Source of the DNA: Jaltomata sinuosa
Lineage: Eukaryota > Streptophyta > Magnoliopsida > Solanales > Solanaceae
Length of the DNA stretch: 64,000 nucleotides
Direction of reading: 5' to 3'
NCBI GenBank assembly: GCA_003996215.1
Contig: QJPP01001810.1
Location: 1-64,000 of the forward strand
The position numbers and the translations under genes are program-made. Shown in pieces: positions 35,620 to 46,397 of the stretch (its first letter is position 1; each line of letters starts with the position of its first letter). A model generated the notes under the pieces. The model was not told where the DNA came from and searched no databases. It worked only from the letters and a program-made list of their open reading frames with translations.

Positions 35620-36490
35620 TTGCTTAGTTTTAGTTTGTTGATTGGTTCCATGGCATCTCGAAATAATAGAAATATTGGTGGTTACATCCCAGTTTATATT
35701 CCCGACTATTGTGTTTATTGCGAAGGACCCCACCTTGGGCGTAGGTGTAGAATTAGCCCTAGAAGAGGGAGTTATTCATCTTCTCGCTCCTATGATGGGA
35801 GCAATTATTATTTGTGTGGTGGTCGTGATGGACATTGGACCAAATGTCCTAATGATGACTGTCCTCCCCCCCTCTTGTGCTAACATTATTGCTAGTGGTG
35901 CTTGTGATGCTAAGAGGAACCAAACTTGGCAATCAAAGAAGGCATGTGTGCCAAGCTCCAAACCCTCTTGGCCTTGCTAGAAACCCAAGAGGAGGGTGTC
36001 AAAATTCATAAATAAAGGCTTAGTGGACATGAGAATGAAGGAAGGCGAGGAGATAAATCATGCCATGCAATCCATGGAGGATTTGTCTACTCCTCTTGGT
36101 CAAATTGATGAACAAAGCCTTCCAAGTCCAATTAATGAACATGCCTCGAACATTGAGACCAAGCAAATTCACTTTGGGGATGATGATGAAGACTTGGGAG
36201 TGCTTGAATCTAAACAAGGGGAGGACAAAAAGGATGATCATGAATTGAATGTGTTGTGGCAACCAACTACCTCAAATATGGATGATGGTGCCAAACCCAA
36301 ACCAATGGTACTACAATTGCAAGGCAAAGTCCAATGTTTCATTTTGAAAGACTCTAGTTCATTCGAAAGTGACGATGTTATGAATGAGGAAAGTTTGAAG
36401 GTGGAGACGCCCAAATCTCACTCCAACCACTTTTCAACCTTAAGTTTGATTGAATGGATCAAGGTTTATCCAGTTTTAAAGTTGTCATAG
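35620..36490 (+). pseudogene. Element D 5' ORF remnants, partly zinc-knuckle-like
   Basis: The first piece (35620-35883) has the Cys patterns YCVYCEGPHLGRRC and YYLCGGRDGHWTKC, which look like two degenerate CCHC knuckles of a gag tail. The second (35996-36490) is acidic and Gln/Asp/Glu-rich with no domain I recognise. A tract near 36660-36720 (CGTCGCTCTGCGATG, then GGGAGGTAACCCA) resembles sequence that follows the coding region in Athila-like elements. No protease, RT or integrase is present, so the element is non-autonomous. Confidence 0.5.
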
Positions 36491-37107
36491 ATAGAGGGCA
36501 AAGCGACCTCCCTCACTTGAAGGCAAAAAAGTGCAAAATACGAAACCAAGAAAATGACCTTCTCATGTTCAAACGTTTATCCCGTGATTGTCAACAGAAG
36601 TTTGATTCTAGTTTGGGTCAAAGGTTCAAATCTTCCAAGTGGAGATAGATGGTGTGGTAACTTACGTCGCTCTGCGATGTTAAATTGTGCGCTTGATGGG
36701 AGGTAACCCATCGTTTCAAAATTTTGAAGGTTTACAATTTTTTTAATTATTTATTAGAGTAGCTTAGTTGTAGATTTTTTACTAATCCATAAAGTTTCAT
36801 GTCTTTTTCAGTTGTTTGGGCAGGTTGAGAAGTGGAGGCCTAATAAAAATCCAATCAAGGACCAAAAAGGGTACCAAAATGACATGCTAAATGGGGTGCG
36901 AACACACATCTAAGTGTGCGCATCGCACATGTAAATGCACACCAAGACAGTGAGCCTATGAAAAAGGTCAAAGTATGCCCGTCGCACATGCAATCGCACC
37001 ACAAAAATAGTGAAAATGCCAAAAATGATGAAATGTGCAATGTTGGTGCATTTCACACCTGTGGTTTTGCGCATCGCACACCAAACCAGTAAGTTGAGAA
37101 AAATTGG
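36491..37107 (+). other. Element D internal non-coding, with palindrome-word block up to the inversion breakpoint
   Basis: No gene. A TTTTTCAG and GGGCAGG pair near 36810-36825 precedes the block at about 36880-37095 (GTGCG-CAT-CGCAC twice, TTGCGCATCGCACACC). The block vocabulary runs on into the minus-strand block at 43265-43380 (both have CACACCTGTG), consistent with one block cut by the inversion. Confidence 0.5.
36880..37095. repeat. Palindrome-word block, element D, left of inversion breakpoint
   Basis: GTGTGCGCATCGCACATG and TGCGCATCGCACACC with GTGCG/CGCAC arms, plus CACACCTGTGG. Confidence 0.72.
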
Positions 37108-37294
37108 CAGAACTTTCTAGGTGACCTTTGGCATCTTACAAAAAGGAAAAAAATACAAGAACGGACCATAACTAAGATAGTATTTAAGGCATAGCAACAT
37201 GCCAACACAACCAAAGTATGAGCTTAGGCTCAGTTACATGCTAGAGAACATAGAAAAAAAATAGATCAAAACACTGTCTAAAAGAAAATCAAGA

Positions 37295-37913
37295 CTAAGG
37301 GGCAGAGGCATCAGGCTGAAAATAATGTAAAAAGTACGTTAGAGTATTGACTGTAGCATTCTTTAGGTTGGTAAACTAGTTTCCAAGAGAGGTAGTGAGA
37401 GTATCCGTGCAAGTCTGAATCTAAGTGGCCAGTTTGAATGCTTTGTTGATTACTTGATCAAGCTTGAGACGAATATGAGCAATATAAGTCCCTATTTCCT
37501 TTGAGACTCCCTTACCTTATCCATTTGAAGATGAACAGCCAACAGGAGGTCCTTGAGATCATCAAGCTTGGATCAAACACCAATCAACCGATCAAGTACA
37601 TCATTTGAAATTGAGGGGCCATAGTCAGGAGAGGTGGAACTGACAGGATGAGGTGTTGCAGACATATAATTTTCAGTCTTGAGAACCCATGAATTACAAG
37701 AATGAATGTAACCCATGCTAACAAAAGCCCTAGAGTTATAACATTTTTTGATCGGGAAAAAAGAGAAATCATTAAGACAAACATTGTTGGCTTCCAGGAT
37801 TTGAGTAATTAGAAGTCCATAGGGAAGGCTGGAGGGATCAAAAGCAGAGTCAATCATATAATTGAGAATAAAGGATGAAAACTTAACTTTTCATTGGGAG
37901 TCAAGGCAGTAAG
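37295..37913 (-). pseudogene. Copia third ORF, C-terminal half (inverted)
   Basis: On the minus strand it begins at the CTTAC duplication and keeps FSSFILNYMIDSAFDPSSLP, YGLLITQILEANNVCLND, SMGYIHSCNSWVLKTENYMS and a Pro/Ser-rich tail, ending at a TAG near 37295-37297. LPYGLLI is a C-terminal hallmark of the third-ORF family. It is the missing second half of the ORF at 33370-34139: the break falls at the same point in the protein and the same 5-bp duplication lies on both sides. Stops and a shift are present near the join. Beyond 37295 a copia 3' non-coding tail runs to about 37108. Confidence 0.7.
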
Positions 37914-39277
37914 TGATAACGCTCAAATGTGCTCTCCTAAGATGGAGGTATCATCGATCGTTAAGCAAAACACATTTATAATTCTAAATGGATGTCAGGG
38001 TCAAACCCAAAGAGAATAATGTAATCACAATCGAGCTAACAAAAAATCTAAGCAACTTATTGAAGTTTAATTAAAAAAATAAAAGATAACAATAGGAGGG
38101 TTTATGAACTAAAACAAAAGATAAAGGAAATCATATACAAGATAAATTGATCAATGGCTTTCACCTTGCTTTAGCCAAGCAAGGACAACAAGGGAGACTT
38201 GGGAATGAGAATTCAACTCACAAGACTTGCACCCGGTTAACACGTGGGTAGTCTTGGCTAAAGGTATGACTAACCATCTTTCAACCAATCGAGCATATAT
38301 CTCGTGTGTTCTCTCGAATCACCACGAGTGAGCAATAACCAATCAAATCAACTCGAGTGAGTTGGTTATCTCTAGCTCAAACTCTTAGATGGGGGTTTCC
38401 GGTGAGTTGAGCTAATTTTAGCCTCAATCTAGAATGGAATCCCAAAACCTTCCTGAATTTAAGGAAATCCTCTCTCAAGCAAAAATCCAAATTAGTATGC
38501 TAAGTCAATGTTTGCAACCATTAACTATAAATTTAAGCATGGAGGATTCAATAGACCCAAGTAATTATCCAAGAACAATATCAAAGCATGAATTCAATAC
38601 CCAAACAAGTATTATCTCTAATACAAAATCCAAATATCAATTCAACAATTACACCTACAAATGAGAAATTAAGAACAAGAGTTGAAGAAGGGAAATTAAA
38701 GATTTTACAAAAGAGAGCATCCAAAACTTCACTCCTATGGTGTTGGTTAATGAACTTGCTCTCCAAACTTTACCAAAAGTTGTGAAAATAGACAAAGATA
38801 CCTTCCAAAATGGATTGGAGGTGTTTTATATAATCTAGGGTTTCCAAGGGTGTGAAATAACCAATTGGGCCTTGACTGGAATCTGTCAGCCGCACCTGCG
38901 GAATTTTAGCCACAGGTGCGTGATGTGGTGGTGGAATTAGTGGTGCAGGGGCATGGCCGTTGTGGAGGCCTCAATGGAGCAGGTGCGCCTGTGCCAGTGT
39001 AGCACAAAGGCCGCTGGTGCACTCTTGGCTCCGTGCCTGCGGAAGCGCTGCTGCACCTCAGAGAATGTAGGGGAGGCTGACCTGGTACTTCAGCGGAGTC
39101 TTCTCAATTTTGCCCCAATTTTCATCCCTTTTTCTCCACTTGTTCCAAATATCCGCAAAAATATGAATCACCTGAAATGCAACCAAAACATGCCATAAGA
39201 GATAACATATCATCATTAGAATACACAAAAGCATAAGAAAAGAGATAAATAAGTGATAACTCCACCACTGATCAACA
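37914..39277 (-). repeat. Element D/C 3' LTR, 1364 bp (inverted)
   Basis: On the minus strand it starts TGTTGATCAGTGGTGG at 39277, right after the polypurine tract (AACTTGGGGG), and ends GAGCGTTATCA at 37914. It carries TTTCAGG 105 bp in, a TATATAAAA box on the minus strand near 38823-38832 and the word block at 38880-39075. Confidence 0.85.
38880..39075. repeat. Palindrome-word block in C LTR
   Basis: CGCACCTGCGG paired with CCACAGGTGCG, AGGTGCGCCT, and CTGCGGAAGCGCTGCTGCACC words. About 200-395 bp into the LTR on the sense strand. Confidence 0.75.
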
Positions 39278-41257
39278 CCCCCAAGTTAAGTTCTTGTTTG
39301 TCCTCAAGCAAATTTGTAATCAAACCACAAAGAGATTCCAATTCCTTTAAGCACAAGTTCCATCCTCTCATATTTATAACCCACTTTGAATTTAAGCACA
39401 AAAGATATGATGTCGATTGGTACTAATAATTAGTCAATCTCAAGCGAATGCTCAACACAACAATCCCCTCACTTCACAAACATTTTTAAGATTGCAAAAT
39501 ACTTACAAATATGACCAAGTGACAACAACCAATCCTCAAGAAGTGACTTAAAACCACTAGTGCATCAATCATGCTCATTTGACTCCTCTTCGAAAAGTAT
39601 TAAAATCACCGCTATCCTAATTCACATGCCCTCACAAGAAATAAAGTCCCAAAAGACTTTATTTACAATGATAAAACAAGGGACACATACAAAAACACTC
39701 ACACTCACAAAGAACTTCAAGTATGAACAAGTATCAAACCATAAGCTTGCCCTTATTTTCATTCACCGCTAACTCAAAAGGAATTGGCCAAAGATCTCAA
39801 AGGACTTTTCTAATCTTGTAATGTAGGCTTGGGAAAGGGTAGGATGAACTTTCTTTGATTAGAGTGACTACATCCTCCTTGAACACTACACAACTTTTTC
39901 AATTTGAAACCAAAGTCATTTCCCTCACACTTTTTTCTGAAACACAAAGCACCACTTCATTCTTTTCATTTAATGCCCCAAATTTCTTATTTTATTTACC
40001 TTGGAGGTTTCCTTTCCTTTTCTTTGTTTTTAATTTCCTCATTTTGCTTTTCTTTCCAAGTTTTTACTTTCTTTTGACTATTTCTTTTGATGCTTGCCAT
40101 GAACTACCACATGTTGATCATTCCCTCCAAAGTATGTCTCAATCATCCCCAACTAAGGCTTTTAGCCTCAAATTCACATTTCTAGAGTTCAAGGAGGTAA
40201 GGTTCAAACGAGGGATTTATTTTCAAAATTGTTCAAGGCTTGTAATGTGGTTTCCAAAGAAAGGGTATTAAGCTCAATTGGGGTTACTAATGATACATTT
40301 AGTGCAATGGTAGTCTTTTAAGGCTAAGTGGGCTTCCAAAATCACAAAGAAGGCCTAAGATTATTTCTCCAACCAACACAATTAAGAATAGCATTTGAAT
40401 GACTAATCGGGGAGGTTGTAGATGACACAAGCAAGTACGAGGATTAATCAACAAACCTCACCACAAATGGCATGCGAAGTATTCAGGACGAATCAATTTT
40501 CTTCCTAAATTAGGAAAAATAGAGCCACACTTTGCATCTATGTAATCACTAATTGGTCAAAAGTCACAAAAAGATTAAAGGCATTGTAACAAACATCATT
40601 CTTTGCTTTTCAACTATGTCACAACAATTAGTAAACATAAACAGGAAATCCGCGAATTCGTTAGAAGGGTATGCTTAATTTACCTTAATTCACATGCAAG
40701 ACTAAATCTATTAGTACTAATCAAATCATTATCCAACTTATCCCAAAAGATGATAATTTTCCCTCAAGAATGACATCACCCAATCTATTATACGACCAAA
40801 TCATCTATCCAAATCGATATGGCACACCTCAACAAACAAGTAATTCCATCTAGCCTAGCGGGTACTCAGACTTCCCTTAGATTGAATCACCAAAATAAAG
40901 CGATGATTTTCCCTTAAGAATGTCGTCACTCGATCTATCATTAGGAATCGTTACTTAAAAGCAATTATTTTAAAATAAAGAAATACCAAGAATGACTAAT
41001 CCAACTAAATTTCAAACAACAAAAAACCCCACGAGGGCAATATCAAACAAACAAGCCCGACAAGAGCGCAATATCCAACAAAACAAGCCCGGCAAGGGCA
41101 AGAACACAATATCCAACATGGGCAAAACATCACCCCCAACTAAAAAGTAAAGCATGGTCCTTAATGCAAAATAAAGAAATGAAAGACAAGGGTAAAAAGT
41201 GTGAGGCTCCCTGGAGTCTGCATCAGACTAGAAAACTCAAGAGTATGCTACAACATG
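39278..41257 (-). other. 3' non-coding region of element C
   Basis: No supportable gene. On the minus strand from the ORF: GCCC/GGGC hairpins (41055-41067 and 41087-41099), two copies of the 40-bp module (40903-40942 and 40750-40792), a tract shared with element E (near 39695-39760) and a polypurine tract at about 39278-39290. The plus-strand frame 39855-40271 falls in this non-coding DNA. Confidence 0.6.
41055..41099 (-). repeat. TTGTC/TTGCC-loop hairpins in element C
   Basis: Sense-strand GCCC-TTGCC-GGGC (41099-41087) and GCTC-TTGTC-GGGC (41067-41055). Same position after the ORF as in B. Confidence 0.7.
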
Positions 41258-42585
41258 CTAGGCAGAGGACTGCGCCTCATCATCATCATCCTTATCGCTC
41301 TCTTCCTTAGACAGGAAAGAGAACTCCTCATTATCATCATCTTTAGACACCTGGATCTTCTTGCTTGGCTGTACCCATTTGAAGATGGCTTTGATACCTC
41401 TCCACAACTTGACCATGAACTTATTCCTCTTCTTGTTATTTTTCTTCTCAACCTCAAAGTCTTGCTGGAGAGCAGCATGAGTGTTGGCAGACTCAACAAA
41501 GGCCTGCTCAAGCATACCTACAGAGGATGTCAGTGTGGCAATAGAATCTGCCTGCTACTTCTGGGCATCCAAGTATGACTGCATCTCCGCTTTAGTGAAT
41601 AGGTCGGATGCAAGTGCTGGTTGTGTAGAGCTACTGGGAATCTGGTGCACGATGTCCAAGATAGAGTCTAATTGGGAAGCAATCAACCCAAAAGGGCCCG
41701 TAGCTTAAGCGCCCTGAGAGGAGGGCTGTTGCTCCACGACAATATTAAACTTCCTCTTCATACTATGCAGTACACCTCCTTCCCTATGCACCTTCAATGG
41801 ATGATAAGCTTTCTCAGGTGCTACCCAATCATCCGAAAGACGCTCAGGAACCTCAGCCAATCGACACAGCTCAGTAATCAAGGAAGGCAACATCAAAGTG
41901 GAGTTATCTTGTGGAAAATACTCCTTCAACTCTTGGATGATATAATGACTGACATTTATGGGAATTCCATAAACAATGCAAGAGATCATCCCAGCCCAAA
42001 GAGGAGGAACACCATATTTATGCCCGAAATATGACACACAGCTAAAATAAATCCCAAGCCACATTCTCGCCTCAGCCGTGAAGGTCTTTGATGATATGGA
42101 TTTGTACTTTCCAAACTCACTGTCACTCCATGAGGACACAAATTAGACACCAGCCAAGTGCTAGAACAAGAATCCTTTTATTACATAGGCTCAATTAGAT
42201 GGTCGGGCAGCCTATAGTATGCATTAATTTGTTCCGGACCAAATTTCACAACTTTCCCCCTAATGATGAGTTTTGGGTTGTTGAAGTCCGTACACCTTAA
42301 GTTTGCGTAGAACTCCCTCACCCATTCCTCATTTGCCTCATAAGGGGTAGGTATGAAACATGTCCATCACGTTTCCACAAGACGCCCATAGAAATCCGGG
42401 AGACGCGCCTCTAAATTCGTGTCATCTATCCCCCTCTCCAGTTTAATTTTTTTAATAAGGAGGTTGTGGTAGTAACGGCGCTGACAGTCACGGGACATGA
42501 ACCTCAAGGTATCATAGGGTCCCTCCGTAGATTCCTCCTTAATTTCATCACCCAAAGGTTTATAATCAACAAGGTTGTGGTCCAT
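41258..42585 (-). pseudogene. Element C third ORF, 'putative plant transposon protein' type
   Basis: The ATG at 42585 follows a predicted intron. Open pieces 42585-42367, 42139-41705 and 41515-41258 give: FMSRDCQRRYYHNLLIKKIK; WVREFYANLRCTDFNNPKLI and IRGKVVKFGPEQINAYYRLP in the gap; WLGIYFSCVSYFGHKYGVPP; ISCIVYGIPINVSHYIIQEL; LPSLITELCRLAEVP; then an acidic tail with KDDDNEEFSF and SDKDDDDEAQ. This is the clearest family copy here. Family function is unproven. It is decayed by a stop or shift near 42150-42370 and another before 41515. Confidence 0.68.
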
Positions 42586-42603
42586 TATTGAAGCTTCAAG
42601 TAC

Positions 42604-43023
42604 CTAAGAATGCAGAATCAAGTTAGATGGAGTGTATGAACATGTTCATCAATTCAAAACCAAGCACGTGGGCCAAAGAAATATTTTGTAAAACTTTGGG
42701 AGGACACGGATGCACTGCTACTGTTTGCATAAAATATGCTCATTAGTTGCACCTGTGGAATTTTTCATCGCAGGTGCAAAGGCACAACGATGGTCAATCC
42801 CAGTGCACATGTGCTTCTTTGAGCTTTCAGGACTGCTACATTGGCGGCCTGGTGAGCGCAGGTGCGTCATCTCCCCTGCGCCATCAGGACCGCACCTGCG
42901 ACGTCGTCTCTTTTAGAAGAAATTCCATAGTTTGACACAATTGTTCATACTTCACAACTATAAACACTCAAAGATTCACCTTTACAATAGAATTCCTCAA
43001 ATCAAACGGAACAAGACACATAC
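42604..43023 (-). other. Predicted 5' leader intron of element C third ORF
   Basis: Minus-strand donor TATTCAAG|GTATGTGTC at 43023 and acceptor TGCATTCTTAG ending at 42604, 18 bases before the ATG. It contains the word block at 42745-42905. Upstream (43024 to about 43260) is a CT-rich stretch like a plant 5' UTR. Predicted by eye only. Confidence 0.5.
42745..42905. repeat. Palindrome-word block, element C leader intron
   Basis: TTGCACCTG paired with CAGGTGCAA (9-bp arms, 42749-42781) and CGCAGGTGCG paired with CGCACCTGCG (10-bp arms, near 42857-42901). Confidence 0.85.
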
Positions 43024-43264
43024 CTTGAATATTTATGGAGAAATCAAACTTGACACCTTGAGACCTTTTTCTTTCTCGAAGAACCAAAAAGACTCTTCCC
43101 TTTTTCTCCTTTGAAAATGCTCTTGTTTAGTAGGGGGAAGTCCAGCATGTGAGAGTGAGAGAGAATAATAAGAGATTAATGAGTTGAGAAGAGAAGGAGA
43201 TGGTAATAGTGTAGATAGAAGTGGGGGATTTGAAAGGGTGTTTGCCTTTTAATTTTGTGCAAGA

Positions 43265-43380
43265 GAAGTTCACAAGCGCACTTGCGCTGGCTTGGCCATA
43301 AGTGCATCACCAACCCTGCGTTAATATCTCCCCACCTGCGTCAGTGCACCTATGGAAGTTTTCGTCACAGGTGTGCTACA
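43265..43380. repeat. Palindrome-word block, element C, right of leader
   Basis: AGCGCA-CT-TGCGCT plus CACCTGCG and CACAGGTGTG words. It would join the 36880-37095 block if the inversion is undone. Confidence 0.7.
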
Positions 43381-43383
43381 AGC

Positions 43384-43542
43384 AGGGGGAGCATTGTATA
43401 GTGAACTAGCACAGTCGACTTTCTGAACAAGCAGTCAACTATAGAACACTCAGTCAACTAGGCAGGTAGAGAATATCTACTAAAACGAGAAGTTTACGAC
43501 ATACACAATGCTAAAAATTGTCATCATCAAAAGGGGGAAGTT
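43384..43542 (+). other. Copia 3' tail and polypurine tract
   Basis: AGGGGGAGCATTG, a short run of GTCGAC/GTCAAC words (43414-43459), then TCATCATCAAAAGGGGGAAGTT, whose purine run at about 43529-43540 primes the 3' LTR at 43543. Confidence 0.7.
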
Positions 43543-44280
43543 TGTTAGTGTTGGTTTAATGAGTGACAATTTACATGTGCAGGAAAACAATGAATGAAGA
43601 CTCAAGGATAAACCAAGTTGACTTAACCAAGTATCACAAGCTGTGATACGGTAAAGGCATACAAGGAAAGAAAAAGAGTACAAGGGCATGAAAGGAATGA
43701 AGTACCAAGAATAGATTGAACTACCAATGAACCTCTATCAAAAAGGAAAATATCCAATTGCATTAATGTGTCAATATTGTTCCACTCCAAGAAAGGAAGA
43801 AGTCCTTTCCAAAAGGATTAAATCAAGCAACATTAATTCGTCAAAGATCACATGTGACCCTGAAAGGAAGAAATCCTTTTCAAATGGATTGAATTAAGTT
43901 GTTGAAGACTACAAGATGATAAGAAGATTCTAAATTAAAGGGATTGAAATCAATCCATCCTTATTCTTAGAAGTAGGATGTCTTATATCTTTTTCCAAAA
44001 ATCAAATCTCTTGGGTTGCCTTCTTCACCAAAGTTCTTCATCAACGGCTAGTTTACCATCTATAAAATAATCTGAACAAGAAGAATTTACAAATAGTCTA
44101 TACCATCTCAAGTTCTTTGCTCTACTTTTATTAAGAATTGTACTACCTTGTGTTTTTACTGTATAGTGAAAAAGAGAGGAGAGAAAAAATATAGTTGGTA
44201 AGGCATTGTATCAAAAGATAAAAAGAAAAAGATTGAGTGTAGACATAGGAACTATACTATCAAGCTTGTACTTAACCCAA
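43543..44280 (+). repeat. Copia 3' LTR, left part
   Basis: Colinear with the 5' LTR from TGTTAGTGTTG to CTTAACCCAA, where Gypsy-2 is inserted. TATA box at 44061-44068. Confidence 0.9.
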
Positions 44281-46397
44281 TGTAACACCTCAGAAATCGA
44301 ACCAACTATCTAAGTCTGAAACTCAGAAGAATATCATGTTTCCAGGAATGAAGGGTCCAAGCCACGGACCGTGGTTTGAACCACGGGTCGTGGAATAGAA
44401 CCGTGGTTCCATTCTATTGATTCAATCTCTGGTCTGGAACCATGAGTTGTTTCTACGGACCATGGTTCAAACCATGGGTCCATCCTATCGACTCGTGGAA
44501 CCAGATCAGAGGCATGACAAGTCCCTTAGAAAATGATGACTAAGTTCTACGACCAGTTGTTCAAATGACGAACCATCCTTCTGAGTCGTGGTTTGATCCA
44601 GAGACCAGCTAGGTCCCCAACAACGATGAGTCCAATTGACGACCTGTCATCCATTCTACGAGTAAGTTCTGTTGACCCATATATTACATTCCGCAGCCTG
44701 ACTAGTTGGCCAAGAACCAGAGTTAAAACCATGGGTCGTGGTTCAAATGAGGACCCGTGATTTCTGAAGCTGACCCATTTTTCAGCTTTTTCTTAATTAT
44801 GTCCCAGGGGTATTTTAGTTAATTCCCACCCTTTTAACTCCTAAATGATATCGTTTTGACTATTTCAAGAAGGGTTTTCACCTTCATTATCCTAAGTTCC
44901 TTCTCATTACTTCATTTTTCTCCCAAAAAGGAAAAGTTCTTCTCCAAGCTCCAAGTCTCAAGCTCCAAGTCTCAAGCTCCAAGTTCAAGTCTCCTAACTC
45001 TTTTAAATTCAAGTGGGTTAGCTTCAATCAAGGTAAGTGTGTATTCAACAATGGGTTTCTTTCACCCTTGTGCCCAAAACCCCCAATTCTCAAAGTGATT
45101 TATGAGCTTGTGAAATTAGGGTTTTGATCTAAATTGGGGAAAACTTATGAAATCAGTTTCTATACTTAAGTTCATGGCTTCTGATTGCTTATTTCTGATT
45201 TGATCATGATTTTCCCATTGGTTTTAAAAGCCCAAGCATTAAAGTTGCTTTATAGCATGATCCCATTGAATTGTGTGTTTTCATGAGAAATTTGACATAA
45301 TTAGATATCATGACCTTTCTTGTGTTTATGAAATTGCAAACTTAATTCTTCAAGTATGAAATTAGAAAGGTAAAGCATGATTTGAATTATATTTATGCTA
45401 AGTCTTTTAAAGTATGAATTTGAATTGCATGGCATCTGAAATGTCTTATTGCTTTTCAAATAGTTTTGACATCAGATATGCCTTCAGTTATGATCAGTTT
45501 TTGAATCAGATACCCCCATATTATATGATCTATATGTATGTTTTGGGAGTAGTATTTAGCAGCGAGTTGGACATGGTGAGAGTACCCTTAGTCCAAGAAT
45601 TACGTGCCTCTATAGGTTTATAAATCCCCTCTGTTGGGGATTAGATTTCGTGATTATGCCACAGTCATGCCTTTATACCCTGGCAAGGTATATTGGGTCC
45701 TCTCGATGAGGCATATACATCAGATTCCATGTACCTCTCATGGTCTATGTTTGTTAGAGAACCTCTCTCAGAAATAGTTTATGCTTTAAAAATGTATTTG
45801 ACTCTTATTCAGATTTCAGACTATTTGTTTCTGATCATGTTTTTAGCTTGTGGTAGTTCATAGAGAGTCATTTGCATCCAGTTTTACCTTTAAAGCATGA
45901 TTTTGATTGTTGAAGCATACTTAGCATGTTTTGGTCATGTATATGTATATATCATATACTCGGTACATACCATAGTACTAATGCATATCTTGTGCTGCAT
46001 CCTTTGATGATGCAGATTCAGGTTCCCCTTCTCAGACCTGTGGCTAGAGCTCCCAGGCCACTCATTGTCAGCTATTGGTGAGTCCTCTTAGGTCGAGCAC
46101 TAGTTATGTTCTGAGTCAGTGTTAGCTATTTTATTTTCCGCACTTCAAGTTTGCTAGTGTCTTGCCCTAGCAACTCCTTATGTCATGAGTAGAGGTTTTT
46201 CAGACATAGACCACTTTTGAGTCTCTTTCTAGATTTTGTATTCCTATTTGACTTGATTACCCATTTATGTGATTCCAGATTTACCTATTATGCTTCCACT
46301 TATATTTTGTTATGTTTGATAATGCTATGAGCAAGGGTTAGCTTGAGGCACTTGTTGTCCCAAGTATCGTTTTACGTCTAGGGGGTAACCTTGGGGC
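44281..46397 (+). repeat. Gypsy-2 5' LTR, lacking its last 6 bases
   Basis: Matches the 3' LTR through AACCTTGGGGC, then jumps into GGATGCACTTAG of RNase H. Relative to the 3' LTR it lacks about 110 bp (near 45630). A 14-bp CTCCAAGTCTCAAG repeat has about three copies at 44942-44983, against two in the 3' LTR. Confidence 0.85.
44355..44770. repeat. Palindrome-word block in Gypsy-2 5' LTR
   Basis: CCACGG-A-CCGTGG at 44362-44374 (perfect 6-bp arms), CCACG-GGT-CGTGG at 44381-44393, then further CCATGG/CCACGG/CGTGG words to about 44770. It starts about 80 bp into the LTR. Confidence 0.85.

Larger units (their letters stand above)
34140..43383. mobile_element. Element D/C: Athila-like LTR element inserted in the copia, then partly inverted
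   Basis: The plus-strand part (34140 to about 37107) has the 5' LTR, an Asp-tRNA-type primer site and decayed 5' ORFs. The minus-strand part (37914-43383) has the third ORF, 3' region, polypurine tract and 3' LTR. The insertion duplicated CTTAC (34135-34139, and 37909-37913 read on the minus strand). Bases of about 37108-37913 within this span are copia, not D/C. The arrangement needs one inversion of about 37108-43383. Confidence 0.75.
37108..43383. other. Inverted segment, about 6.3 kb
   Basis: Everything here is in the opposite orientation to its surroundings. Left junction: plus-strand D sequence (GTAAGTTGAGAAAAA) meets the reverse complement of the copia tail (minus strand GGTCACCTAGAAAGTTCTGCC). 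Right junction: the reverse complement of D/C (block with CACACCTGTGACG) meets the copia tail AGGGGGAGCATTG at about 43384. Flipping the segment restores both the copia third ORF across the CTTAC duplication and a continuous D/C element. Breakpoints are good to about 15 bp. Confidence 0.72.

Noticed and set aside
39855..40271. 138-codon plus-strand ORF
   Set aside because: It is antisense to the 3' non-coding region of element C and Phe-rich from reversed A-rich sequence.
45414..45623. Small ORF in the Gypsy-2 5' LTR
   Set aside because: Not conserved in the 3' LTR copy and without a domain.
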